Origin: CAIZQW01 sp037133395
GTDB lineage: Bacteria > Verrucomicrobiota > Kiritimatiellia > RFP12 > UBA1067
Reading direction: 5' to 3'
DNA: 8,835 nucleotides
Assembly (NCBI GenBank): GCA_037133395.1
Contig: JBAXOG010000183.1
Coordinates: forward strand, 1 to 8,835
Shown here in pieces: positions 1-8,500 of the stretch. A program made the position numbers and the translations under genes. Position 1 is the first letter of the stretch. Each line of letters starts with the position of its first letter. The notes under the pieces were generated by a model. That model was given only the letters and a program-made list of their open reading frames with translations, was not told the origin of the DNA and made no database searches.

Positions 1-2
1 CT

Positions 3-37
3 GGATACGTATCCGCCCCTGACGCGTCTCAGACGCG
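3..37. repeat. Two adjacent perfect palindromes at the left edge
   Basis: GGATACGTATCC (3-14) is a perfect 12-bp palindrome. CGCGTCT-C-AGACGCG (23-37) is a perfect seven-pair inverted repeat with a single central base. A diverged relative of the first, AGATGCGTACCC, lies near 64-75. They lie downstream of the fucosidase gene; no T-tract supports a terminator. The bases 1-204 contain no credible gene. Confidence 0.55.
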
Positions 38-204
38 AATACGCACCGTTCAGGAACGACGACAGATGCGTACCCGCCGGACTGCCCAAACCAGAACTAA
101 GAAGATCAATCCAAAATCCGGTTTCCATCCTCTTACCCACTAAAATGTTCGAAGAACCAACAATTATTTCAATTCTCCATTCAAATAGACCTGCACTCCC
201 CCAG

Positions 205-1596
205 TTACCGACCTCCGGCCGGTGGCAGCACACAGAACTCGTCGATGGTCGGGACCCCGCTGGCTTTCAGGATGTTCAAACGGACATGGCGGGCGGTGAC
301 CGGCGGGAAGTTGATCATTTTATTTTCTCCAATCGTGGTGCCGCGGGCGAGCTCCTTCCAGGTGTCACCGACCCGGTACTCGACCGTGAACTCCTTTGTG
401 CGCGGGCCACTCTGCTCAATAATTTGAACGTGGCCAACTTGCTCGTCCTTGCCCAGATCAACCTCGAGCCAGCCGCTGAGCGAACCGGACGCGGCGGCCC
501 AGCGCGTCGACTTCTCGCCATCCACCGCCTTGTCGGGACCGTATTCCTTAGTCCAGGAGCTGGGAGCCGTCGCCGTCTTGCCCTGGCTGAGGGGGACGGC
601 AGCGGTCACTTGCGGCGGCGGGTTGCGGATCATGTCGCCCACCTCGCGCAGGGTCTTCACGTCGATCTCGCGCAGCTTGCCGTTATAGTCAGGACCTACG
701 TTAATCGAGAAGATGTTACCGTACTTCACCGCACCGAGGTAATCGTCATAAAGTTTCTGAGCAGGTAAACAAAGGCCATCGTGTGCAGGCAAAGAATAGA
801 ACCAATCCGCTCCTCCTCTGTGTTTCGGAAGTATGGGATAGGTGAATTCTGCCGCCAGGAAATCCTTCCCTGCCGCATTCAAGGGTCCGGGTTTACCCCG
901 TTCACCTATGCGGATCAAAGCACCTTTTCGGTCTCCGTGATTAAACCCAGCAAAACATCCTGGCTGAAACTTTTTACACCATTTTATCGTTTCCTCATGG
1001 CTCAAACCTCCATCGCCAGCAGCATGATCGAACCAGATGTATTCCACGGGGCCATACTGAGTGAGCAGTTCCTGCAACTGAGCCTTCTTTAATTCAGGGT
1101 CTTTACCTCCTTGGTTCTTTTTCTTCGGTTCAGGAGCGGAAGGATCGTCGAATCCGCCAGGTGAGCGCCACTCACCCTCTGAGAAGTAAATCGCCAGTTT
1201 AATCCCGTATTTATCACAGGACTTCCGCAATTCCGCCAACACATCCCGACCCAGAGGTGCCTTAGTCACCTTGCGATCCGTAGTCTTGGTGTCCCACAAG
1301 CAGAAACCATCGTGATGCTTGGTCAGGAAGAGGATGTAGCCCATGCCCGCCTCCTTGGCGGTGCGCGCCCATTGATCCGTGTCGCATCCTGTGGCCTTGA
1401 AAAAGGACACGTCCTTGATACCGAGTGTCCACTCCTTGCCGGAGAAGGTGCTGAACGACCAGCAGATAAACATGCCCCATTTCAAATCCTGGAGCTCCTT
1501 CGTCCGCTTGCCCATATCAACCGGCGCATTCGCCGCGAAAAGCGATGAAAACAGGAGCGTCGTGAGTAGCGCGATGCGCGTGACCCGATTATTCAT
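205..1596 (-). CDS. Exported GH29-family alpha-L-fucosidase-like enzyme with C-terminal F5/8 type C (discoidin-like) domain
   Basis: 463 aa. A signal peptide covers residues 1 to ~22-24 (RVTRIALLTTLLFSSLFA), so it is periplasmic or secreted. The GH29 barrel spans ~30-325: WGMFICWSF at 40-48, TKHHDGFCLWDT at 92-103, AIYFSEGEW at 135-143, EYIWFD at 185-190 with the probable nucleophile Asp190, and NIFSINVGPDYNGKL at 294-308. Family members release terminal alpha-L-fucose with retention of configuration. Residues ~338-458 read as a discoidin/CBM32-like beta-sandwich (DKAVDGEKSTRW, GWLEVDLG, FTVEYRVGDTW, ARHVRLNIL), likely helping bind glycan. The usual FIHWG motif is FICWS here: Cys45 stands where fucose-binding His is expected, so this is a divergent subfamily and substrate may differ. 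The acid/base residue was not identified. The ATG at 1596 follows an AGGGG ribosome site by seven bases. Last gene of the co-directional set, 231 bases after the repeat protein. Confidence 0.9.
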   Translation of the reverse strand: MNNRVTRIALLTTLLFSSLFAANAPVDMGKRTKELQDLKWGMFICWSFSTFSGKEWTLGIKDVSFFKATGCDTDQWARTAKEAGMGYILFLTKHHDGFCLWDTKTTDRKVTKAPLGRDVLAELRKSCDKYGIKLAIYFSEGEWRSPGGFDDPSAPEPKKKNQGGKDPELKKAQLQELLTQYGPVEYIWFDHAAGDGGLSHEETIKWCKKFQPGCFAGFNHGDRKGALIRIGERGKPGPLNAAGKDFLAAEFTYPILPKHRGGADWFYSLPAHDGLCLPAQKLYDDYLGAVKYGNIFSINVGPDYNGKLREIDVKTLREVGDMIRNPPPQVTAAVPLSQGKTATAPSSWTKEYGPDKAVDGEKSTRWAAASGSLSGWLEVDLGKDEQVGHVQIIEQSGPRTKEFTVEYRVGDTWKELARGTTIGENKMINFPPVTARHVRLNILKASGVPTIDEFCVLPPAGGR

Positions 1597-1733
1597 AGTT
1601 GTTCCCCTTTTTCTCTGTGTTCTTTGCGGCTAAAACTCCCCCTCGTCAGCCGCGTACTCCGTAGCTAAATTCTCTTCTCCCTCTCCCAACTTTAGCACTT
1701 CCTTGGCTCGGCGTTTTGTCGCGGCGTAGCCTT

Positions 1734-1763
1734 AGCGAAGCCGGAAGCTTCAAGCGAAGCCGG
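1734..1763. repeat. Short direct repeat AGCGAAGCCGG, two copies
   Basis: The 11-mer AGCGAAGCCGG occurs at 1734-1744 and 1753-1763, separated by eight bases containing AAGCTT. It directly abuts the 24-bp tandem array. Together with the array it makes up most of the spacer before the fucosidase gene. No function can be assigned. Confidence 0.8.
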
Positions 1764-1811
1764 CTCGAACTTTAGCACTTTAGAACTCTCGAACTTTAGC
1801 ACTTTAGAACT
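1764..1811. repeat. Perfect tandem duplication of a 24-bp unit
   Basis: Two identical 24-bp copies sit head to tail at 1764-1787 and 1788-1811, in the spacer between the repeat-protein and fucosidase genes. Read on the minus strand, each unit is itself three related 8-mers: TTCTAAAG, TGCTAAAG, TTCGAGNN. The array therefore has an underlying 8-bp period. A partial copy of the same words (AACTTTAGCACTT on the plus strand) lies about 75 bases away at 1688-1700. It may be a slippage-prone tandem repeat or a dispersed genomic repeat family; the sequence alone cannot separate these. Confidence 0.9.
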
Positions 1812-1827
1812 TCTCTCTCCCCTCGCC

Positions 1828-4710
1828 TCACAAAAACCGAACCATCGTGCCCTGTAGCGCGGGTTCCAGCGTCTGCAGATACGCACCCGCCGTCCCCGTC
1901 AGCCCCGGCACGCTGCCGGCGGCATAGACGCCGCGCGACTTGGTGACGCCGTTGACCTTGAGCGAATAGACAACATTCGTCCCGGTGAACGACAAGCGGA
2001 CTTCAGCCCCTGAGCGGATATCCAGTGCCGTAGCGGCGGAGAGCGCGTTCGTCCGGGTCAGTTCCAAGACGCCGGACTGAGCGACCGTAGTGCCCGTGTA
2101 GGTGTTCGTGCCCGAGAGCGTCAGCATACCGTCGCCTGTCTTGACGAGGCCGCCGCCGAGCCCCGAGAGTATCCCCCAATACGTGTTCGTGCTGTTGTTC
2201 GAGCCGATAACCAGCGTGTTGGCCCCGAGCGCGAGGTTGTTCGTCCCCCTGAGCCCGCCGAGGTTGTACGCGTTGGTCCCGGACACCGTGAACGTGGCGC
2301 TCCTGGCTCCTGCCAGTCCCATATCCAGCGTGCTGTTCTGCAGCGCATTCGTGTGGCCCAGTTCCAGCGTTCCCGCGCTGACAAGCGTCGGTCCCTCATA
2401 CGTGTTGTTTCCAGAGAGCACGAGTGTACCGGTACCCTGCTTGTTGATGCCGGAACTGGCGTTTCCGGAGAGCACGCCGCTGATGATCGCTTTCGTGGTG
2501 CCGGCGGCGTTGACTCGTATAGAGCGCTGGGCACTGCTGAGGGCGATCTGATTTTGGAAGGTCACGTCATGCGTTGAAGCACCGCCGCCAAGGACGAGTT
2601 CCGGGGAGGCGTACGGCACGAAGTAACCGCTGCCCCAGGTGAGGGTGTCGGGCGTGGCATTGCCGCCGAGGTTGACCGTGAGCGCGCCACCCACCGCCGC
2701 AAAACCGCCGTTCCCATTGCTGTCATTCTGCCACTGCGCCTGCCCGGCCTTGCTGCCAAGCGCACGGGTAAACGTGCCGCTGGTTTCCAAAACCCCCCCA
2801 CACAAGATGAGGTTGGCATTCGTGGAGAGCCCCACACCGTCATCGGCTCGCAAATAGCCTTTGACGAGATACTGCCCAGTAAAGACGCTGTTATTATTCG
2901 TGAGGACCAGCCGCTGGCCGGTGGAGGCAAAGCCGATCTCCAACTGCCCGCCGCCGCTGACCTGCCCGGCTATCGTGCTGGTGTTGCCGAGGTCGCCGAT
3001 TTGCAATTGCGCGCCGGAGTTGATGACGAAGTTGCGGCTGGCGTTGAAGATGATGTTGGCGACGGTCGGCTGGATGCTGTTCACGCCGCTAACGGCGGTG
3101 ACGGCACCGCTGTCGGCGCCCAGCCCGCTGTCCGCGCTCACGGCTATCATGCCGGTTTCGATAAAGGTGCCGCCGGTGTAGTCGTTGGCCCCGCTGAGCC
3201 GCACTTGGGCACCATAGCCGCCCCCTCCCACGGTGAGCGAGATGTTGCCGGTGATCTTCGAGGCGATCGTGGCGGCGTAACCCGTGGAGCGCGGGTTGGC
3301 GTTCCCGGGGTTTGCAGAACGGGGAGTGGGATTGCCGCTTTGACCCCCCGACGCGGAGTAGATCCACAGGTCGCCCTGGCTACTGGTGAGGCTGCCGTTG
3401 GTGATCGTGTGGTTGATGTTGTCCGTGGTCATGGAAGACGGCAACAGGATGCCGCCGCTGGCGAGGGTGAGCGTGTCGCTCGCGCTGATCGTGAGCGTGC
3501 GCTGGGTGGTGTCGCTGAGGCGGAGGCTGTTGATCGAGAGGCTGCCGCTGGTTGCGAGGGCGCCGGTGACGTTGACGTTCTTGCCGGCGGTGAGCGTGGT
3601 GACGTAGGTCGCCGCCCCGAGGTTTCCGGACGCCGCCTTTATGAAGTTGCTGCCGCCAAGGATCGCGCCGATTAGGATTTCATCGCCGCTGGCCGCCGTG
3701 CCCGAGACGCTGGAGCCGCCCAAGGCGGTGGGGGCGTTGGCGAACTGCGGGTTGAAGCCGGTGGCGGAGGCGACGTTGACGAGGCCGTTGGTGTTGCGGA
3801 CGTAGCCTGCACCGCCCGTCCCGGTGAAGGTGAGGTTGAGCGTGCCGGCTACGGTGCCGACGGTGTTCAGCACGTTCTGGCCAGCGTTGACCGTGAGCCC
3901 CGCGAAGGTCTGGGCGTGGGTATTAGCGGACGGGAAGGCCATGGTGAAGGTGCCCGCACCACTGGCTCCGCCGAGGCTGAGCGTGGCAGTGCCGTCGCCG
4001 ATGCGGTTGCTGACACCGTTGTTGTTTGCTGGAGTACCCGTCGATTCACCGTTGTGGAAGACGCTGTTGCCGGATAAAACAAGAGCTATGGCTGTGCTGA
4101 AATTTGTGAAGGCTCCGTAGGTTTGGACGAGCCCACCATCCTTCACCGTGAGCGCTCCGCTCACGGTGTTTTTCGCATTGAAGATGAGCCTGGCGGTCGT
4201 TTCGGACACAGCTAACCCGGCTCCTGCCGCCCCGGTCCCGTGCGTGCTGTCGTAGTTCGACCAGGGAAGGGAGATGTTGAGGCCATTTGAGCCGGCCAAA
4301 ACCGTGCTGATCGAGTTTGCTCCAGAGGCGTAGGTGATCGTGGGCGGGTTACCGCCCGGGCCGCCCATGTTATCCAGAGTGAGGATACTTCCCCCGCTGC
4401 TCTGCAGGTTCCAATTATATTCGCTGTTCGTCCAATTGGCATCGCGGAAGCTGAGCCGGCCGATGGTGCGGCTGGTATCGAGCGTGATATAACGGTTGCC
4501 CGTAAGGTCAACCGTACTGAAGTCCGCGAGCGCCCCCGCTCCGTCGGCGATGGTGCCACCTGCCCAGTTGCCGACCGTGCCCCAGGAGCCGCCTGCGGCA
4601 TTCGTCCACGTCCCGTCCGCACCGAATGAATGGAGCGTCAGCGCGAATGCAGCCATCATACAAACCGCCAATTGAGAAACCCGACTTCTGATCGTCTTCA
4701 TTGTGTTCAT
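1828..4710 (-). CDS. Secreted autotransporter-associated beta-strand repeat (PATR-like) surface protein
   Basis: 960 aa from the chosen start. An N-terminal signal peptide (basic KTIRSR, hydrophobic core, cleavage probably near SFG/A at 30-31) leads into a Gly/Ser/Thr/Asn/Ala-rich, Lys-poor protein expected to fold as a long beta-solenoid. Opening residues (TWTNAAGGSWGTVGNWAGG) are typical of this class. Clear repeat units of the LxLSGxNxYTGxT..GxL type lie at ~504-521, 763-782 and 863-882, with a degenerate copy at ~601-620. The end (LKVNGVTKSRGVYAAG) is also characteristic. Neither a C-terminal outer-membrane barrel nor a PEP-CTERM tail is visible. The role is inferred to be a surface or extracellular scaffold; no enzymatic motif was seen. 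The ATG at 4710 lies nine bases after AAAGGG; the in-frame ATG at 4716 is only three bases from it, and a frame open to 4842 would put the signal peptide internally. Only three to four repeat units are obvious; the middle is diverged. Confidence 0.85.
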   Translation of the reverse strand: MNTMKTIRSRVSQLAVCMMAAFALTLHSFGADGTWTNAAGGSWGTVGNWAGGTIADGAGALADFSTVDLTGNRYITLDTSRTIGRLSFRDANWTNSEYNWNLQSSGGSILTLDNMGGPGGNPPTITYASGANSISTVLAGSNGLNISLPWSNYDSTHGTGAAGAGLAVSETTARLIFNAKNTVSGALTVKDGGLVQTYGAFTNFSTAIALVLSGNSVFHNGESTGTPANNNGVSNRIGDGTATLSLGGASGAGTFTMAFPSANTHAQTFAGLTVNAGQNVLNTVGTVAGTLNLTFTGTGGAGYVRNTNGLVNVASATGFNPQFANAPTALGGSSVSGTAASGDEILIGAILGGSNFIKAASGNLGAATYVTTLTAGKNVNVTGALATSGSLSINSLRLSDTTQRTLTISASDTLTLASGGILLPSSMTTDNINHTITNGSLTSSQGDLWIYSASGGQSGNPTPRSANPGNANPRSTGYAATIASKITGNISLTVGGGGYGAQVRLSGANDYTGGTFIETGMIAVSADSGLGADSGAVTAVSGVNSIQPTVANIIFNASRNFVINSGAQLQIGDLGNTSTIAGQVSGGGQLEIGFASTGQRLVLTNNNSVFTGQYLVKGYLRADDGVGLSTNANLILCGGVLETSGTFTRALGSKAGQAQWQNDSNGNGGFAAVGGALTVNLGGNATPDTLTWGSGYFVPYASPELVLGGGASTHDVTFQNQIALSSAQRSIRVNAAGTTKAIISGVLSGNASSGINKQGTGTLVLSGNNTYEGPTLVSAGTLELGHTNALQNSTLDMGLAGARSATFTVSGTNAYNLGGLRGTNNLALGANTLVIGSNNSTNTYWGILSGLGGGLVKTGDGMLTLSGTNTYTGTTVAQSGVLELTRTNALSAATALDIRSGAEVRLSFTGTNVVYSLKVNGVTKSRGVYAAGSVPGLTGTAGAYLQTLEPALQGTMVRFL

Positions 4711-4735
4711 AATCATAAACCCTTTCTTTTCTATC

Positions 4736-4753
4736 AAGGGACACTCGTCCCCT
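4736..4753 (-). promoter_or_regulatory. Small hairpin upstream of the beta-strand repeat gene RBS
   Basis: On the minus strand, GGGAC-GAGT-GTCCC forms a five-pair stem, extended to seven by one wobble and one A-T pair. The right arm CCCTT is also complementary to AAGGG of the ribosome binding site about 12 bases further on, so two exclusive foldings are possible. Seen directly; a regulatory role is speculative. Confidence 0.35.
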
Positions 4754-4841
4754 TCACATGTCTCACTTATTCGTCTGGCATTAGCCCAGCAGGTTCTTTT
4801 TTGAGCACCTTGAGCTGCCCCCAGTAGGTGTCTCAAGCCCA

Positions 4842-4870
4842 ATACTGAAGAAACCCACTTTGCATTTCAA
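4842..4870 (-). promoter_or_regulatory. Weak sigma70-like promoter candidate for the beta-strand repeat gene
   Basis: On the minus strand TTGAAA (4865-4870) is followed after 17 bases by CAGTAT (4842-4847). The -35 box is good (5 of 6), the -10 box poor (3 of 6). It would give a leader of roughly 125 bases. This is only a pattern match and promoter consensus in this lineage is not well known to me. Confidence 0.2.
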
Positions 4871-4971
4871 TAATATACTCTAAAACCCGACGGAGGGGTA
4901 CTCGTTAAAATTAACTATCCCCCTGGGGCTGAGGCGAGTGATGCCATATCAAATTTATAGATTGGCTCTGT

Positions 4972-5592
4972 TCACTGGGCGCGAAATTTGGCCACCGCCT
5001 GGGAGCGGGAGTGCACCTGCAACTTTTCGTACATCGCGCGGACGTGGGCGTTGATGGTGTACACGCTGCAATCCAGCTTTGCGGCAATCTCCTTGTAGAG
5101 CAAACCGACGGCGAGCATGTCCAGTATCTCGCGCTCCCGCGGCGAGAGCGCGTCCGGCTCCGGCCGCGGCCCCTGCTGGAAAGACTGCACCACCTTGCGG
5201 GCGATCTGCGCCGACATGGGGGAGCCCCCGCGCCGGACATCGGCGATGGCGGCGAGCAGCTCTTCCCGGGTAGCCTGCTTGATCAGGTAGCCGGTGGCCC
5301 CAGCAGCCAACGCACGGAAAATCCGCTGCGCATCCTCATAGACCGTGACCATCACGAATTGCGTGCCCGGAAGCAACGGCTTCAGTTGGCGGACGCATTC
5401 AATACCGTCGGCACCGGGCAGGTTGATGTCCACCAGCGCCACATCGGGTTTCAACGCCGGCAGCTCGGCCAGGGTGCGTTCAGCGTTCTCGAAGGCGCCG
5501 ACCAAAGTCAGCCCGTCACCTTGGGAAACCCATTGGCTGAAGGTCTGCCGCAAGGGTTCGTTATCCTCGACAATGGCCACTTTCGTCTTCAT
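4972..5592 (-). CDS. NarL/FixJ-family response regulator (receiver + LuxR-type HTH)
   Basis: 206 aa cytoplasmic transcription factor, the evident partner of the upstream sensor kinase. The receiver domain spans ~3-120: acidic pocket Glu9/Asp10, phospho-acceptor Asp55 in VALVDINLPG, conserved Thr83, and Lys105 in GYLIK. After a short linker, a LuxR/GerE helix-turn-helix spans ~149-200, with LSPREREILDMLA, then KEIAAKLDCSVYTINAHV, then KLQVHSRSQAV. This is the normal length and order for the family. The ATG at 5592 is chosen because GGAGGT lies seven bases upstream and its ATGA overlaps the kinase stop codon, a layout typical of translational coupling. A longer reading frame to 5748 exists, but its extra 52 residues are arginine-rich and unlike a receiver; an in-frame ATG at 5607 lacks the spacing. 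Target genes are unknown. The beta-strand repeat and fucosidase genes just downstream, and its own operon, are the obvious candidates. Confidence 0.95.
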   Translation of the reverse strand: MKTKVAIVEDNEPLRQTFSQWVSQGDGLTLVGAFENAERTLAELPALKPDVALVDINLPGADGIECVRQLKPLLPGTQFVMVTVYEDAQRIFRALAAGATGYLIKQATREELLAAIADVRRGGSPMSAQIARKVVQSFQQGPRPEPDALSPREREILDMLAVGLLYKEIAAKLDCSVYTINAHVRAMYEKLQVHSRSQAVAKFRAQ

Positions 5593-8500
5593 GTCTGTAA
5601 CCTCCATAAGAACCGCACTTCCGTTCCGGCGCCGGGCCGGCTGACGATCTCGCAACGGCCGCCGATGGCCGCCATCCGCTTGCGGATATTCGCGACCCCG
5701 TGCCCCCCGCCCTGGCGGCCGTCCCCTCCCTCCGGATCGAACCCGCACCCGTTATCGCGGATGACCAGCAGGTAAGCCTGCTGCTCGACCGCAAGCCGGA
5801 TATTCACCTCCGTGGCACGGGCATGGCGAATCACGTTGAGCACCGTCTCTTTGAACGCGAGGAAAATATGATGCCGCATATCGCCCGTGACCGGCTGCGC
5901 CGGCAACACGACGGGAAAATCGAACCGGCAACGGATCCCGGCCCTGGACAACAACTCCTGGGCCACGTTGATGAGGTAACCTGCCAGGCTTTCCAAGGTG
6001 TCCTGCTCGGGATCCACAGCCCATACGGTCTCGTCCAACGCCCGTCGCAAGTCGCGGGACTCCGTCCGGACCCTGTCGATGTCGCGAAGCACGTCCGGGG
6101 CCAGGCCTGGCCGGCTCGACACCGAATCGCCCAGATAGGCGATGTTCATCAGGCTCGACCCCAGATCGTCGTGAAGATCGCGGGCGATCCGAGCGCGCTC
6201 CAGGGCGAGAACCCGATCGCGCTGCAGCCGCTGCGCGACCACGAAGCGCCATCCCCCGAACGCCAGACTGACAGCCAATAAGGCACACAGCGCCCAGAAC
6301 CAGAACTGCCGCGTCAGGGGCTGGGGTATCACCAGTTCCACCTTCTGAACCTCGCCCTGCCGTCGGCCCCGCAGCGACACTTTCCAGACATTCTCGCCGG
6401 CGGCCTTGATCCCCTCCACCGCCAGGCCCACAGCATCCTTCATGACGGGACGGAACCGGCTGTAGATGAACAGGTCGCCGTCCCGCGCGCCGGCATCCGT
6501 CAGCTCGATCTGCATCGCCGAAGGCAGGACCGTCACCCGCTTAAGTTCCGCAGCCCCGCAGTAGATATGAAGGCTGGAGCCGATCAGCGTTGGCGCGTAG
6601 GCGTCTTTCGGCAACGCGGTAAAACACAGGTGCTGCGAAAACGCCGGCCCCAAGAAGGGGGTCGTGTAGCTACCCTCCACGACGCCCAGGTAGCGGTTGT
6701 CCCAGAACGACCACACCGCATAGCGGCGGTGGGCATCCAACCCGATCCGGGCGAAATCCAGTTTCACCTCCTGCTCCTTGTCCGCAGGGTTCCACAACAG
6801 AGCCACTGTCCAGTTGCCCCACTCCCGTTTGACATGACCCACCAGCCTGGGCCATTCACGACTGGTGCATAAGTCCAGCACCTCAGTCCGTTCCTTCGCG
6901 GGAGGCGTCAGCACCTCGACATTGCGCCAGTAGGACTTGAACCGCTCCTCGTTCCAAGGGTCGGACGTGAAGGCCGCCCCGCAGGACAGCCCCACCATGC
7001 TGAGCCACGTCCGCGCCACAGGCCACCCGCCCACCACGGGGCTGACATCTTTCAATTCCGTTGCCATGTAGTACACATCGTTGTCCACCGCGAACCAGCG
7101 TCCATTAAGATGGAAGGCACGAAGCGCCTCCTCCATGATGGGCCTGACACCGAAGCGTTCGGCTTCGTAACCGGACCGGCAGGCATCCGCGAACCCCAGC
7201 CCGGCGCGGGCCTGCATCCAGTCGTTCTGCAGGATATACACGGAATCCCCGGCCGCCTTGCGGACTTGGGCATAACAATCCCGGTCTCGCTCAAACGCGG
7301 TCAGGCGACCGCCGTCGCCCTTGGCCAGGTTGAATTGACCCAATTTCAGGTACGTGTACCCCATCCGCGCCACCCGACCCGCCGTCTCGGCCACGGAAGC
7401 AGCAGCGACCGCTTTGGGCGGCTGTAACTTAAGGCCCGGACGCGCGCCGGTCGCGGCGATCTTCTCGGCATAGAAGGTCAGGTCTTCCGGGAACTTCTCG
7501 TTCGTTTCCAGTATGCCGGAGTACTCCTTTTTTTCGTATCCGTGATCAATCTGGATCACGGCGGGCCGCAGCCGTCCATCCGAACGGCTCGTCTGCGCGG
7601 CTGCGGCGAGCACGGCCTGACCCGTTGTGTTCGTTTTCAGGAAGTACCAACTGCACCAGCCGGAGAGCGCGCCCTGAGCCGTCTGCGCGCCATGCGTCTT
7701 CGCCACCCACGCATCCCAGCGCGTCAGCGCGGCGCCCGGCTTTTCGAGGAAGAACGCCACCTGCTGGCCCCAGCGAGTCTCTCCTGGCGCGATCAGGACG
7801 CCGCTCATGTCCGCCAGCAGCGTCAGCGCCGTCCGCCCGGGCTCCAGAGAGCGGAAAAAGGCCGCGATATAGGCGACGGGCTCCCCCGCCGGTCCGAAGA
7901 GGAAGCCCACCCCGTCACCGCGATAGCACCCCCCGTATTCGAAGACCTCGAGGCTGCCTTCCGGCGCCGTCTTTTTCGTGATGGGCAACGGGGTCCTTCG
8001 ACGGAGGAAGGAATCTGCTTTCAGCGCGTCGAGCGTCGTGACGACCGGCGTAGCGTTGTTGAGTCCGGTAACCACCCAGTCCGCCGGGCTACCCTCCACC
8101 CGAAAACCATCTCCGGCTCGGCCTGCGTGACCGGCACGCTCCGGACCGCTCATCGCCAGCGGCGAGACCGTCAACAGACGAACCGGGCGGTCGCTCAGGT
8201 TCCGCACGCCCGCTTGAAGCAACACGGCCGGCGCCCCTTCGACGGTCTCGAGACGGAAGAGCAACTCGACCCGCTCCTTCTCGAACCGGATCGTCGAGCG
8301 CGAGACAATGGCCGGGCCATAAGGCGTTTGCTCCGACAGGCCGGAACGCGCCTCAACAACCTCCCCTGAATCGGAAGAGAGCGCATTCGTCAGACCGTCA
8401 CAAACCACCGTCGCGCTGAAACCGCCCCGAAACACAGCAAGCCCCGGCGCTTTGAGGACGACGACGCGGCCCTCCTCCACATGCGCCTCAACCGCACTCG

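Larger units (their letters stand above)
1597..1827 (-). other. Repeat-rich intergenic spacer before the GH29 gene
   Basis: This 231-base spacer follows the beta-strand repeat gene on the minus strand. It holds the AACTTTAGCACTT-related words at 1688-1811 and the ribosome binding site of the fucosidase gene (GGGG near 1604-1607). No stem followed by a T-run was found after the stop codon at 1828, so readthrough into the fucosidase gene is possible. A small frame through the tandem repeat is not believed to be a gene. Confidence 0.6.
4711..4971 (-). other. Intergenic leader between response regulator and beta-strand repeat gene
   Basis: 261 bases, visibly more AT-rich than the flanking genes. 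It is long enough to hold a separate promoter for the repeat-protein gene, plus a leader with a hairpin at 4736-4753. No clear intrinsic terminator for the regulator gene was seen: the CCCCAGGGG run near 4917-4928 has no usable loop and no T-tract. Confidence 0.55.

Noticed and set aside
145..768. 207-codon plus-strand frame opposite the fucosidase C-terminus
   Set aside because: Antisense to a recognised discoidin-like domain; low-complexity composition.
1764..1811. CRISPR-like array
   Set aside because: Direct repeats are adjacent with no spacers, and no cas gene is present.
3001..3675. 224-codon plus-strand frame opposite the beta-strand repeat protein
   Set aside because: Gly/Val/Ala/Arg-rich shadow of a repetitive gene.
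4711..4842. N-terminal extension of the beta-strand repeat protein
   Set aside because: It would bury the signal peptide 44 residues inside the protein and has no ribosome site at 4842.
4910..4935. Intrinsic terminator after the response regulator
   Set aside because: The CCCC/GGGG arms leave a one-base loop and no T-tract follows on the minus strand.
5593..5748. N-terminal extension of the response regulator
   Set aside because: The extra 52 residues overlap the kinase ATPase domain in another frame and are Arg/Gly-rich; the start at 5592 has a strong ribosome site.
5011..5775. 254-codon plus-strand frame opposite the response regulator
   Set aside because: Antisense to a clear receiver-HTH protein; no recognisable domain.
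7542..8369. 275-codon plus-strand open frame opposite the sensor gene
   Set aside because: Arg/Gly/Pro/His-rich translation without motifs, fully antisense to a gene with strong domain evidence; typical of GC-rich shadows.
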